Positions 1 through 8,875 of a stretch of DNA of 64,000 bases are shown here, piece by piece. A model generated the notes under the pieces. It did not search any database. It was not told where the DNA came from and saw only the letters and a list, made by a program, of their open reading frames with translations. The stretch's first letter is position 1, and the number at the start of each line of letters is the position of its first letter. Source of the stretch: Alphaproteobacteria bacterium (GTDB taxonomy: Bacteria; Pseudomonadota; Alphaproteobacteria; Caedimonadales; UBA1908); NCBI GenBank assembly GCA_021298595.1, contig JAJTHL010000019.1, forward strand, positions 1-64,000. Direction: 5' to 3'. The position numbers and the translations under genes were made by a program.

Positions 1-1164
1 AAACTTTATGCCCATGCCTTTGGCGAGGAAAAAACCGTGCTGTCCCAGCAGGACCGGCTGTGCCTCGAGGCCGTGCTTCCTTGGTCCCGTATGGTCATCA
101 CCGATGATCCAAAAGCTAAAGCGGACGCCCTGGACTTTTTAACGAATACCGTCCCTAACCCCGGCTTTCTCCGCTTTTCCTCCACTCTCGACGCCGCCTC
201 TTTCACCCAAGCAGAACACACCCTGATCCTGACAAACGACGAGTTAAGTACTCATAAAGCCTCTCTTTTTCGTTTAGTGTGGAATCCATCCTTTGGCACT
301 CATAACCTCAGCTTACACTTGGTCGTTAACCCAAACCGAACACGGATCCGGGACGGCCATTGGAGTATGGCCGCCATGGAGATCCCCCTTGTCTTTAGGC
401 ACAAGAATGACCGTCTTATTTTGTCGGATCCAAAAAAGGCCGTGCGGACCCTTGGACAGCATTTTTTATCCCATTGCGATGCCTTCATGTCCCTTTGCAT
501 CAGGGATCTTGGCGCCGTAACCCATGTTGAGGATTGCGCCTTCAAGAAATGTGCATACCTTGAGTTCCTTGACCTGCGAGGGCTTAGATCCGTCAAAAGC
601 GTGGGTGCGGGTGTATTTTTTGAGTGCCACACCCTGAGTGATGGCGCCCGCCGCAAGCTTCGGCATTTTTATCAAGGCGTGGAAGAAAATCCCCAAGGGC
701 TCATCAAAACCATAGAAGAGGCCATGGCGATTCACTACATGAATCCAAAGCATTACCTCCTTTATAACCCAGACGTGAGGAACGCGGCTGAAGAAAAAGG
801 CATAGATCCCAAATCCTTTGCCGTTACCCACTTCGCGGGACAGGGGTTTAAAGAGGCGCGCCGCGCGGCTCTACCGGGGGATTTTTTTATAGAAACTTAT
901 TTTTATCTTAATCCTGACGTCGAGGCCTACGCCCACACCCTGCCAAAACCGGAAAAATTCGGCATTTTTCACTTTATTACCCACGCACAAAAAGAAAACA
1001 GGCTTTATAGATTTGACTTGCCCAGTTCCTTTACATCCGAGGAATATCTGAAAAAGAATCCAGACCTCCAAGAGTATGCCAAGAGCGAAAGCGAAGCAGA
1101 GCAAGATATGAAACTTAAGGCCCATTACACCCGTCACGGCCAGTATGAGGGGCGTCCCTTCTAA
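1..1164 (+). CDS. NPDV-repeat protein with a BspA-like leucine-rich stretch, 5' end missing
   Basis: The reading frame is open from base 1, so the start lies outside the window. The first possible internal start, GTG at 37, has no reason to be preferred. Roughly 388 codons are visible. The middle holds a short BspA-like leucine-rich stretch (pattern CAFKKCAYLEFLDLRGL). The last 140 residues hold three degenerate repeats of the form YL.NPDV..A...G....HF..G..E.R, ending in HYTRHGQYEGRPF. Such repeats occur in large bacterial surface or glycan-related proteins, but their function is not established. No catalytic motif is visible. A strong terminator follows the stop. Good confidence that it is a gene, none on its exact role. 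Confidence 0.7.
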   Translation, partial: KLYAHAFGEEKTVLSQQDRLCLEAVLPWSRMVITDDPKAKADALDFLTNTVPNPGFLRFSSTLDAASFTQAEHTLILTNDELSTHKASLFRLVWNPSFGTHNLSLHLVVNPNRTRIRDGHWSMAAMEIPLVFRHKNDRLILSDPKKAVRTLGQHFLSHCDAFMSLCIRDLGAVTHVEDCAFKKCAYLEFLDLRGLRSVKSVGAGVFFECHTLSDGARRKLRHFYQGVEENPQGLIKTIEEAMAIHYMNPKHYLLYNPDVRNAAEEKGIDPKSFAVTHFAGQGFKEARRAALPGDFFIETYFYLNPDVEAYAHTLPKPEKFGIFHFITHAQKENRLYRFDLPSSFTSEEYLKKNPDLQEYAKSESEAEQDMKLKAHYTRHGQYEGRPF

Positions 1165-1192
1165 GGATAGGCGGCCTCAAGCCATCACCCAG

Positions 1193-1219
1193 CGCCCTCG
1201 AGACATCGAGGGCGTTTTT
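1193..1219 (+). terminator. Rho-independent terminator after the NPDV-repeat gene
   Basis: A perfect 8-bp stem (cgccctcg / cgagggcg) with loop agacat is followed by five T. It lies 29 bases past the stop codon. Confidence 0.85.
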
Positions 1220-1221
1220 GT

Positions 1222-1260
1222 TAAGGTCATTATTTTATCCTATGATAAAAGGGGACCTTA
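1222..1260. repeat. Inverted repeat downstream of the SRP RNA gene
   Basis: Two nested inverted repeats are present: taaggtc/gacctta outside and ttttatc/gataaaa inside. The element lies about 50 bases past the 3' end of the minus-strand SRP RNA and may mark its transcript end. No T-run follows on that strand, so the role is uncertain. Confidence 0.4.
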
Positions 1261-1310
1261 CATCCTAAGAGACGACGTCGTGATTTTAAGACTATTGTTT
1301 ATGTGAAAAA

Positions 1311-1413
1311 GGGAGAAGGCCAAACCCAGACCTGAGCCAGGGCACATTACGGCTGCTTCCTTCCGGACCTGACCGAGTTCATGTGAGGCTCACCCCAAGC
1401 ATGACCTTCCCAG
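1311..1413 (-). ncRNA. ffs: Signal recognition particle RNA (small bacterial 4.5S type)
   Basis: The minus strand carries the universally conserved SRP domain IV core GTCAGGTCCGGAAGGAAGCA. The flanks fold back on each other: GGGAAGGTC at the 5' side pairs with GGCCTTCTCCC at the 3' side, giving a single long hairpin of about 100 nt. This RNA binds the Ffh GTPase, whose gene lies at 55180, to target nascent membrane and secreted proteins. The ends are judged from the pairing and may be off by a few bases. Confidence 0.93.
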
Positions 1414-1538
1414 GGCGGAGTATCTCATACTCACCTCTTAAAAAGCAAGTCTTTGTCATGGGTCTTGAAGCCTCTTTTAAGGAGTTCCTGGGCCCCTTCT
1501 CTTCTTGTCAAAAAAAGTGACACATTTTCCACATTTCC

Positions 1539-1566
1539 TTGGCATTGTTTGATCAACCCCTATACA
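1539..1566 (+). promoter_or_regulatory. Sigma-70-type promoter for tyrP
   Basis: TTGGCA is followed by a 16-bp spacer and TATACA. The -10 lies 38 bases before the tyrP start codon. Called by eye. Confidence 0.5.
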
Positions 1567-1603
1567 GTGAAAAGCTTGTGACCTAACAATAGAGGAAAGG
1601 AAC

Positions 1604-2800
1604 ATGAATAAAAAAACAGGTGCGATCCTTCTGATCGCAGGAACATGTATCGGGAGCGGCATGATCGCCCTTCCCATGGTGCTGGCCGCCGTTGGACTCG
1701 TTCCAAGCATCCTGTTTATGCTCTTTATTTGGGGCGTCATGTATTTTACCTCTCTTTTTAGTCTTGAGTTGAACCTGCAGGCAGGGCAAGGGCTCAGCCT
1801 TGGAGAGCTTGGCAAACGCTTCTCGGGCAAAGGCGCCGAAGCGCTAGGCGTCCTTCTTTTGAAGTTCTTGTCCTACGCGCTGTTGGCGGTGTTCTTGTAT
1901 GCAGGCGCCAGCGTGCTTCAAAAGCTTCTGGGGCAAGAAGGCACTACCACCACCCTTGTGTCCTGCTACGCTTTAGGGGCCGGCTTTGTACTGATGCTGC
2001 CCATTAAGGTGATCGACTATGTCAACAGGGTTCTCTTCATCGCCCTCCTTGCCGTTGTCTCAGTCCTGGTGGGCGGCCTTGTGTCCATCATGTCGTGGGA
2101 GCATTTGCCGCTTTTTGGCCCCCATGTGGACGAGCTTGCCTCGTGGCGCGTGCTGATCCCTGTGGTCTTCACGTCCTTTGGTTTTCAGGTCATTTTCCAT
2201 ACGCTGACCAACTACTGCAACAAAGACGCGCGCCTTTTAAAAAGTGCGTTCTTTTGGGGAAGCTTGATTCCTGCCGTTGTCTATATCGTGTGGACGTGCA
2301 GCGTTATGGGTGTGATTTACCACAAGGTGCCCGCCTTTTACGCCCAAATGGCCTTGGGCAAAGTGGACGTGGGGGATCTGGTTAAAGAGCTCAGCCATCT
2401 TGCCCAGTGGCCTGCCGTTCAAATTCTTGTATGGTGGATTTCACTTTTGGCCATTGTGACATCAGTCCTGGGTGTGGGTGTGGGCCTTTGCGAGTCGCTT
2501 CAAGAAATGATGGCAAAGTCCGTTGCCTCCCCTTTTATGCGGCGCCTTTTGGCCGTGGTGATGACACTTCTGCCCGCCTATTTGATGGTGGTCTTTATCC
2601 CCAACATCTTCCTTGGTATGCTGGGGTTCGCGGGAATGGTGCTTGCAGTCATTGCTATTTTGATGCCGGCCTATCTCCTGCGTCAGGGGCGTTTTACCAA
2701 CTGGTTTTATCCGGCCCTGCGCCGCACGCCTTTGATTACCGTGTGCGCCCTTATCGGCGTCATGATTATGGTGTGTGAACTCTTTAATATAACGAAGTAG
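1604..2800 (+). CDS. tyrP: Aromatic amino acid permease, TyrP/HAAAP family
   Basis: A 398-residue inner-membrane protein with about eleven hydrophobic segments. The N-terminus, with GAILLIAGTCIGSGMIALP in the first 30 residues, is the signature of the hydroxy/aromatic amino acid permease family (TyrP, Mtr, TnaB). Length matches the family (about 400). It should import tyrosine, possibly tryptophan, by proton symport. The ATG has a strong Shine-Dalgarno (gaggaaagg, 3 bases upstream) and a plausible promoter at 1539. It is monocistronic. Members are common in intracellular bacteria that take amino acids from the host. Family is certain; exact substrate is not. Confidence 0.88.
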   Translation: MNKKTGAILLIAGTCIGSGMIALPMVLAAVGLVPSILFMLFIWGVMYFTSLFSLELNLQAGQGLSLGELGKRFSGKGAEALGVLLLKFLSYALLAVFLYAGASVLQKLLGQEGTTTTLVSCYALGAGFVLMLPIKVIDYVNRVLFIALLAVVSVLVGGLVSIMSWEHLPLFGPHVDELASWRVLIPVVFTSFGFQVIFHTLTNYCNKDARLLKSAFFWGSLIPAVVYIVWTCSVMGVIYHKVPAFYAQMALGKVDVGDLVKELSHLAQWPAVQILVWWISLLAIVTSVLGVGVGLCESLQEMMAKSVASPFMRRLLAVVMTLLPAYLMVVFIPNIFLGMLGFAGMVLAVIAILMPAYLLRQGRFTNWFYPALRRTPLITVCALIGVMIMVCELFNITK

Positions 2801-2925
2801 CAAATGCCCCCCCCTGTCGCCCGCGTCACTTTTGAGGGCGTCAAGGGGGCACAGCATCATCTTTAGGCTTTTACTTTTGATCATCCAGATCCGGACTCGC
2901 CTCATACAATCCCGGACCCTGGAAG

Positions 2926-3657
2926 CTACTGAGCCTGCGCGTTTGTTTCAGCCTGAAGCTCAGCATTAGCTTTAGCGATTTTGTCCTGTACAGCCGCCCT
3001 TCGCACGCCTGCCTGCCTACTGACTTCAGAAAGATCAGCTAACTTCAAAGGCGTGATGGGTTGATTGTTACTATCGCTAATAATGGTTACGCTTCCTTCA
3101 CCCCCCAGTCTGTCTGTAATACTGACAACAAACTTGAGATTACCCTTGGTCATCTTTTTAAGAATTTTCTCTGCGTCATAGACAGAAGCAATGGGTTGCT
3201 GGCGATTAAACTTTTCACCGTGGGGCACCTCTGGATCATCAATGTACTTATTGTACATCTCCATAAAAATGCTCACAGCGTCTTTTCGTCTTTGAGCTTC
3301 TTCTCTTGCGTCTTTAGTAAGCTTAAGACCCAAAACCCCTTTGTGTTCAAGATTCGCCCCAAAAGTTGCTAAGGCGTTACTAAGTCTTGTCGTGTACTTA
3401 GTTGCAAGCTCATTGAAATTTTTACTTTTTTCGGCACTTTTCTCACTTTTGATCGCTTTGATATTTGCTTTCCTAAAAGCGTCCTCAGGCTTACCTTTTG
3501 CATTTGACGCGGCTTCACTTTCTTTTTCTTCTTTCACACTCGGGTCAAATCTGACGGTTGGCTTATCACCTCATGTTTCTGCTGGCGTATGATCTGAGGC
3601 AAACGCAACGGGTGCACATACAGTCCCCACGGCGACTAGGTAAACAAGTCTTTGCAT
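2926..3657 (-). pseudogene. Exported protein of unknown function interrupted by an in-frame TGA
   Basis: The frame starts at ATG 3657 after an AAAGGAA ribosome site and encodes a convincing Sec signal peptide (MQRLVYLVAVGTVCAPVAFA). It reaches TGA at codon 29 (3573-3571) and then runs open in the same frame for 215 more codons to 2926. The downstream part is Lys/Ala/Glu-rich and mostly helical. Its first start candidate is GTG 3537, which would lack the signal peptide. TGA is an ordinary stop in this window (fliI, fliQ, rimM, trmD and tgt end with it), so recoding is unlikely. Either a nonsense mutation or a sequencing error explains it. No family is recognised. Confidence 0.7.
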
Positions 3658-3882
3658 CAAAGGTTCCTTTCTGTTTTTTTGGTTTTTATCTACTCACTAA
3701 CTACGTTAGCCCCAAAATAGTTGAGGCTTTATTAAGCTCTTTCTCTAAGGTAGACTTCTAATGATTCTTAGAGGATTGCGCGGCCCTGAGGGTATAGCGC
3801 GCACGAGGATTTTCATCTTTCACTTGAGATCCAAGGGAAAAACTCCTATATGAAAGAAGAGTCTTTCCTTTGAGGTCTTGCC

Positions 3883-4866
3883 ATGACGACAACACCGACC
3901 ACTCCCCCCACCCGTAATCTCCAAGGTATTCTCTGGAAAACCCTTGCGTGTGCGTGTTTTGCGGGACTTAACGTCATTGTGCGCTATCTCACGGGCGGCG
4001 CCGGGGGCACAGAGACACCTCTTCCTGCCATGGAAATCGCCGGCATTCAAAATGCCATTGGGTTTTTCTTGATGCTGCCTTTCCTTGTGGGCAAACATTC
4101 TCTTGCATCCCTTAAGAGCAAACACATTACCCTCCACGGCGTGCGCGTCCTTATGGGGGGGGCCGGCATGGTGCTCCTTTACGTTGCCTTTTCCGTTATG
4201 CCAACGGCCAAGGCTGTGGCCCTTGGCTTTATGGGCCCCGTCTTTACGGTCATTGGCGCTGCCCTTTATCTCAAAGAACGCATGGGGCTTTTGCGCACCT
4301 TTGGCATTACCCTTGGGATGCTGGGGGCTTTTCTGATCACGCGTCCTGATCTTGACTTCATGAAAGACGGCGGCGCGCAAAGTATCTCTTTCTGGGCCTT
4401 TTTGCTCCCCCTTGGATCAGCCGCCTGCTTTGCCGTGTGCAAAATTGTAGGTCGAGAGCTTACCAACCTTGGCGATAGCGCAAGCCTTTTAACCGTTTAT
4501 CTTTTGGTATTTATGGCGCCCGTGTGCCTGATTCCTGCCTCCTTCCACTGGGTGACCCCTGAAGGCATACAGTGGCTTTGGCTCTTTGCGCTTGGGGTGC
4601 TGGCAAGCCTTGCCCACTATGCCATGGCCCAGTCCTATGCGTGCGCCGAGATTGTCTTCTTAACGCCTTTCGGATTTTCAAGGCTTCTGTTTAGTGCGGC
4701 CATTGCTTTTGCAGCCTTTGGCGAGCTCCCTAAGACCGGTGATTTTTGGCTAGGCACGGCTATTGTGTTTCTTGGTACCGTGGCCATTTGCTATGAAGAA
4801 GAGCAAGACAAAAAACGTCACAAGAAAAATCTCATCCTTCAAAAAGAAGCCCTCGCCTCTGCTTAA
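3883..4866 (+). CDS. EamA/DMT-superfamily transporter
   Basis: A 327-residue membrane protein with about ten transmembrane segments arranged as two repeated EamA halves, roughly residues 12-150 and 165-310. Features typical of the family are the LKERMGLLRTFGITLGMLGA stretch closing the first half and a second-half counterpart around FGELPKTGDFWLGTAIVFLG. Such proteins export or exchange small metabolites; similar proteins in Rickettsiales transport S-adenosylmethionine, but nothing here fixes the substrate. Start ATG 3883 follows a modest ribosome site (tttgagg). It ends 49 bases before fliI, so the two could share a transcript. The C-terminal tail is Lys-rich. Confidence 0.85.
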   Translation: MTTTPTTPPTRNLQGILWKTLACACFAGLNVIVRYLTGGAGGTETPLPAMEIAGIQNAIGFFLMLPFLVGKHSLASLKSKHITLHGVRVLMGGAGMVLLYVAFSVMPTAKAVALGFMGPVFTVIGAALYLKERMGLLRTFGITLGMLGAFLITRPDLDFMKDGGAQSISFWAFLLPLGSAACFAVCKIVGRELTNLGDSASLLTVYLLVFMAPVCLIPASFHWVTPEGIQWLWLFALGVLASLAHYAMAQSYACAEIVFLTPFGFSRLLFSAAIAFAAFGELPKTGDFWLGTAIVFLGTVAICYEEEQDKKRHKKNLILQKEALASA

Positions 4867-4915
4867 AGTCTGCGCTACCCTGGAGGGATAAAAAACCAGC
4901 GCAGGGAGCGCGCAC

Positions 4916-6238
4916 GTGCAACATATTCTGAACCAAATGGCCCGAGTCCCAACGGGACGCCCCTTTGGCAGGGTAAGCGCCCTTGTGGGCCCCCTAGTGG
5001 AGGTCAAAGGCCTTGAAGAACTCGCCATCATGGGCGCCCTTTTTGAAATTACGCCCCATGTGGGAAAGCCCCTCTTGGCAGAAGTCGTAGGCTTTCGAGG
5101 GGAAACGGCGCTTTTGATGCCCTATCACTTCCAGGACGGCATTGGCCCCAAATCTCGGGTATCTTTTGTTTCGCACCATCCCTCCATTTATCCCCATACC
5201 AGTTGGTGCGGACGCGTCATTAATGCACACGGCGATCCCTTGGACGGTAAAGGCGCCCTTGTGTGGGGAAACGAGGTTTATGCCACAAGAACGCCGCCCC
5301 TCCCTGCCCATCAGCGCGCCGGTGTCAAAGAGCGTCTGTCCGTTGGCGTGCGGGCCATAGATACCTTCCTCACCTGCTGTAAGGGACAGCGCATGGGTAT
5401 TTTTGCGGGATCTGGTGTGGGGAAATCGTCCCTCCTTGCTCAAATTGCGCGCTATTCCACAGCGGACATCATTGTCATTGGCCTCATTGGCGAGCGCGGA
5501 CGCGAGGTTCGTGACTTCATTGATGAACAGCTCGGCCCCGAAGGCATGAAAAAATGCGTCTTGGTCGTCGCGACCTCCGACGAATCCGCCCCCACCCGGC
5601 GCGAGGCCGCCTATATGACCATGACCGTTGCCGACTATTTCAGAAACCAAGGGGCCGAGGTCATGTGCCTCATGGACAGCGTCACACGCTTTGCCATGGC
5701 CCTTCGGGAAATAGGCCTCGCGGCAGGCGAGCCTCCTGCCAGCAAAGGGTACACCCCCAGCGTCTTTGCAGAGCTTCCAAAACTCCTTGAACGCGCTGGC
5801 CCCGGCCTTGAAGGGCACCCCGGATCCGTGACCGGCCTTTTTACCATCCTTGTGGAGGGCGACGATCATAATGAGCCCATTTCTGACGCTGTGCGTGGTA
5901 TCCTCGATGGTCACATTATCCTTGATCGCACCATTGCCCAGCGCGGCCGGTTTCCTGCCATCCACGTGCCCCACAGTGTTTCTCGTATGGTGCCGTCCTG
6001 CCATAGCGCTGACGAGCAAGAGCTTGTCATCAAAGCGCGTGCCTCGCTCAGTACCTATGATGACATGGCCGATCTGATTCGCCTGGGCGCCTATAAGCGA
6101 GGAGCATCCCCAGAGGTTGATGAGGCCATTCGCTTGAATCCGCCCCTTGAAGCGTTTCTAAGCCAAAAGCTCCACGAACATACCTCCATGGATGACGCGT
6201 TCCAGGCCCTTCACCAGATCCTTGACGGTAAAGCATGA
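4916..6238 (+). CDS. fliI: Flagellar export ATPase FliI
   Basis: This 440-residue protein belongs to the F1-beta-like ATPases of type III export. Walker A GSGVGKSS spans residues 165-172, with catalytic Lys170; the C-terminal ATPase half contains YTPSVFAELPKLLERAG and the segment GHPGSVTGLFTILVEGDD. It energises unfolding and delivery of substrates to the flagellar export gate with FliH and FliJ. Start GTG 4916 follows gcaggga at normal spacing. Its TGA overlaps the fliJ ATG by four bases, indicating translational coupling. fliH is not in the window. Because the FliI and SctN families are close, a non-flagellar type III role cannot be ruled out, but fliQ and fliR at 38 kb favour a flagellar origin. 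Confidence 0.93.
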   Translation: MQHILNQMARVPTGRPFGRVSALVGPLVEVKGLEELAIMGALFEITPHVGKPLLAEVVGFRGETALLMPYHFQDGIGPKSRVSFVSHHPSIYPHTSWCGRVINAHGDPLDGKGALVWGNEVYATRTPPLPAHQRAGVKERLSVGVRAIDTFLTCCKGQRMGIFAGSGVGKSSLLAQIARYSTADIIVIGLIGERGREVRDFIDEQLGPEGMKKCVLVVATSDESAPTRREAAYMTMTVADYFRNQGAEVMCLMDSVTRFAMALREIGLAAGEPPASKGYTPSVFAELPKLLERAGPGLEGHPGSVTGLFTILVEGDDHNEPISDAVRGILDGHIILDRTIAQRGRFPAIHVPHSVSRMVPSCHSADEQELVIKARASLSTYDDMADLIRLGAYKRGASPEVDEAIRLNPPLEAFLSQKLHEHTSMDDAFQALHQILDGKA

Positions 6239-6678
6239 GCGCCCCAAGAGCCCTTTGCCAGCTTCTTGGCATCCAAAAGCACGACCTGGAGATGAAAAAA
6301 GAGGTTGTGGGGCGCCTTCAACACCGCATCGGTGTTCTTGAAAACGAGGATCATAAATGGACCGCAAGCTTGGAAAAGGAACGCCTTGCCCTTGACGAAG
6401 CCCCCCTTTCCAGTTGGGCGTATCTTCATTTTGCCAATCTCGTGGATCAAAAACGTGCCCAGATCAAACGCCTTCGCACAGAGCTTGAGCGACAGCTCTC
6501 CCAAGAACAAGACCGCTTGCGCGAGGCCTATGCACAAGTGCGCTCCTTAGAAAAATACCTCGAGTCCCTAGCTGAAAAGGAAAAAATCGCCCTTGATAAA
6601 AAAGAGCAAGCGCTTTTGGATGACAGACAAGCCTACAAGCATGGTCAAAAACGGCGCTATCCCTCTAAAGCGCCATAA
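6235..6678 (+). CDS. fliJ: FliJ-like flagellar export chaperone
   Basis: A 147-residue, almost wholly helical, highly charged protein predicted as an antiparallel coiled coil. It carries the heptad-rich stretch ALCQLLGIQKHDLEMKKEVV near the N-terminus and a Lys/Arg-rich tail. Sequence identity in FliJ proteins is low, so the call rests on length (FliJ is about 140-150), the coiled-coil character and the position: ATG overlaps the fliI stop (ATGA). FliJ links the FliI hexamer to the export gate protein FlhA and escorts chaperones. No terminator is obvious before the tRNA gene 80 bases downstream. Confidence 0.75.
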   Translation: MSAPRALCQLLGIQKHDLEMKKEVVGRLQHRIGVLENEDHKWTASLEKERLALDEAPLSSWAYLHFANLVDQKRAQIKRLRTELERQLSQEQDRLREAYAQVRSLEKYLESLAEKEKIALDKKEQALLDDRQAYKHGQKRRYPSKAP

Positions 6679-6758
6679 AAGAGCCTCTTTTTAATCTTTC
6701 TTAAAAGTTTCCCTTGCTTTTCCCAGGAAAGCCCCTTATAAAGAGCTTACTTCAATGA

Positions 6759-6835
<77 letters not shown>

Positions 6836-7094
6836 AAAAATAAATAAAGTTTAATCCATAAAAGCTTGTTTACATCCAACAACTTGAAATAAAAGATTTT
6901 TTTTAGCAATCTGGCTTTCTTGATTCTCCCTCTCCTATGACAAGAACTTTAAAGAGAACATTTGGTCGCTTTCTTCTTTACTTTTTTTGCCTGCATCTTC
7001 CTCAAAGGCACATTGTCTAAGCTGAATTTATCCTTTATGGTCTGGTAACCTCGTGCCATATGAACATATTTTATCAAAACTAAGGAAACACTTC

Positions 7095-8156
7095 ATGAAA
7101 AGCGTGGTCTTTTTTTGTTTTTTTATTTTATTTCTCCCATCAAGGATTTTATTAGCTGAGATAAACAATAGTAATTTATCCCAGTTTTCTATCGATACTC
7201 ACCCCAAAAATTGGAAAAATGATCAGATTCTTGCCATACTCAAAAAGGGAAAAATTATCTCCATTCGCCCTATGAAGGAGCACCTTGAGTCTTGTGGCAA
7301 AAAGGTAGAGTTTGATGGAGAGGTCTATTTAGTTGAGCTCGATAATGGACACAAAGCCGTCTTTAAAACTTTCCCTCCAAGGCACATGGCAGACGCCTAC
7401 GCTGAAGTTGCCGCCTATGAGGCCTCTCGCGTGCTAGGTTTCCCCCATATTCCTCCCACGGTTATGACAACCCTCAAGGACCAAAAGGGATCTCTCCAGC
7501 TATTTGTGGAAACGGATGTGGACTCTTTGGTGCCAGACCTCTATGAGGCTGCGTTAAAAAACGTTTCTGCAGATGATATGGCGAATCTGAAGCTCTTTTA
7601 TTTTGTTTTTGGCCAATGGGATACGGGACCACACAATACGCTCATTTTAAAAGATAAAACGCAAAACTACCTTATCGCGATCGATAATAGTGCCATCTGT
7701 AATCCTCAATATGTGAGATACGGCGAGCTTCCTTTTGTGCAATTGTACTACAGCGATCGCCTTCAAACCAATGACGACGATAAACCCTTTCCCTTTGACC
7801 AAGCAGAGATCATCAAAAAACCAACGACACAAAAGATCCGCAAGATTTTTGGGCACAAATTGCCCGAAGATTTTTATCAGCAGATTAAATTTTATGGACC
7901 TACCTTCCGTTATGTGATTTATCGTAATGCGTTGTGGAAGCAATTTCATGCGGGAGACGAGGATTTCGTTCTGTCCTTTACAGACTATCTTCCTGAGCAG
8001 ACACGAAAAAGCCTAGAAGGACTTAATCTTGCTGTTTTGAAAAGAATTTTTGCCTGTGCAAAAGGGGAAGCCTTTCTCACACCTGGGTACTTGCAAACCA
8101 TTCTTGACCGTCGGGACCAAGTGTTAACCTACTTTAAAAGGAAGGCCCTTTCATAG
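7095..8156 (+). CDS. Exported protein with a FAM20/PI3K-like kinase active-site pattern
   Basis: The 353-residue frame is started at ATG 7095 rather than 7053 because aagga precedes it and the signal peptide (residues 1-21, FFCFFILFLPSRILLA) begins there. The body resembles atypical kinases of the HipA/FAM20/PI3-4K type. K91 sits in AVFKTF as the ATP-lysine candidate, E104 and E109 follow in a helix, WDTGPHN (175-181) looks like a catalytic loop with D176 and N181, and LIAIDNSA (193-200) looks like the metal-binding Asp motif. If right, it is an exported phosphotransferase acting outside the cytoplasm, perhaps on host targets. The kinase reading is pattern inference; no database comparison was made. 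It is AT-rich and monocistronic. Confidence 0.55.
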   Translation: MKSVVFFCFFILFLPSRILLAEINNSNLSQFSIDTHPKNWKNDQILAILKKGKIISIRPMKEHLESCGKKVEFDGEVYLVELDNGHKAVFKTFPPRHMADAYAEVAAYEASRVLGFPHIPPTVMTTLKDQKGSLQLFVETDVDSLVPDLYEAALKNVSADDMANLKLFYFVFGQWDTGPHNTLILKDKTQNYLIAIDNSAICNPQYVRYGELPFVQLYYSDRLQTNDDDKPFPFDQAEIIKKPTTQKIRKIFGHKLPEDFYQQIKFYGPTFRYVIYRNALWKQFHAGDEDFVLSFTDYLPEQTRKSLEGLNLAVLKRIFACAKGEAFLTPGYLQTILDRRDQVLTYFKRKALS

Positions 8157-8875
8157 GTCTAAGGGGGGTCATGCTTCCATTGCGTTTTCTTCGGGACACC
8201 TTTTGCGACCAGATGTTAAGCGGTTAGAGGAATGGGATAGATGCTGGCATTGAACGATATGCCAGCTTGGTTGCAAGTAGTGCGGGCGGTCTGTGCGGCA
8301 CTTTTTCTTGCATAAGATAACGCCAGTATTTTAAGACAACGACGACCGTATCACGGCCCTGTGTGGATAAAATATACAATAGCGTGAGATGCCTTCTTTA
8401 AAGAAGCCGCTAGGCACAGTATTAGGAAAAAGGGTCCTAAGTCCTGGTCTTTCATTTTATAAAAGTCCTGCCCCCTTTTCACAAAAACTCCAGAAGATTC
8501 ATGCTCTGAAACGGACGCCTTTGGGTTTTAGACCTGATTTTTGCTAGGAAATCTTTCCCACAAGTCTGACCTTATTTAAACGACCGCGCCCCCGTTTATG
8601 AGCGGCGCGCAGACTTCCAGCATCAGTCCTTTTACACGCCGCCCCCTATGAATAAAAACTCCTTGGATGGCCGTGCTGGATCCAAGACGACGAGTGCACC
8701 GATGAGTCTGAGTTTATCCTGCACGCAGAGGACGTTGGCTTGTGGAGTTACCGCAAAACATCAGCCCCATACCTTTTCAGGCGAAAGTCCACGAAGGCGT
8801 TTTAGATCCTTTGACAGATTGCATGTATGAACTGGGTTAGGAGAAGAAAACAGCCCCTAACCCAAACCCCAACCC
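8157..8875. other. 719-bp gap with no confident gene
   Basis: Short open stretches exist on both strands (for example plus 8648-8830, and a minus frame of about 55 codons near 8230-8400), but none has a ribosome site or recognisable product. One plus-strand frame around 8690-8805 reads plausibly (DESEFILHAEDVGLWSYRK) between stops, so this may be decayed coding sequence. An inverted repeat gggttagg/cctaaccc (8834-8863) lies next to the 3' end of the pseudogene that follows. Confidence 0.5.
8834..8863 (-). terminator. Possible hairpin terminator for the lipoprotein pseudogene
   Basis: An 8-bp perfect stem gggttagg/cctaaccc encloses a 14-base loop, 13 bases beyond the stop of the minus-strand pseudogene. 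No T-run follows, so termination is only possible. Confidence 0.3.

Noticed and set aside
2926-3657. UGA read as tryptophan (altered genetic code), suggested by the in-frame TGA.
   Set aside because: fliI, fliQ, rimM, trmD and tgt all end in TGA, three of them in ATGA overlaps with the next gene, so UGA is a working stop here.
4994-6019. 341-codon minus-strand frame.
   Set aside because: It lies entirely inside fliI and reflects codon bias of that gene; no ribosome site and no recognisable domain.
8648-8830. 60-codon plus-strand frame in the gap after the kinase-like gene.
   Set aside because: Composition is Ser/Arg-biased with no ribosome site; another frame in the same stretch looks more protein-like but is broken.
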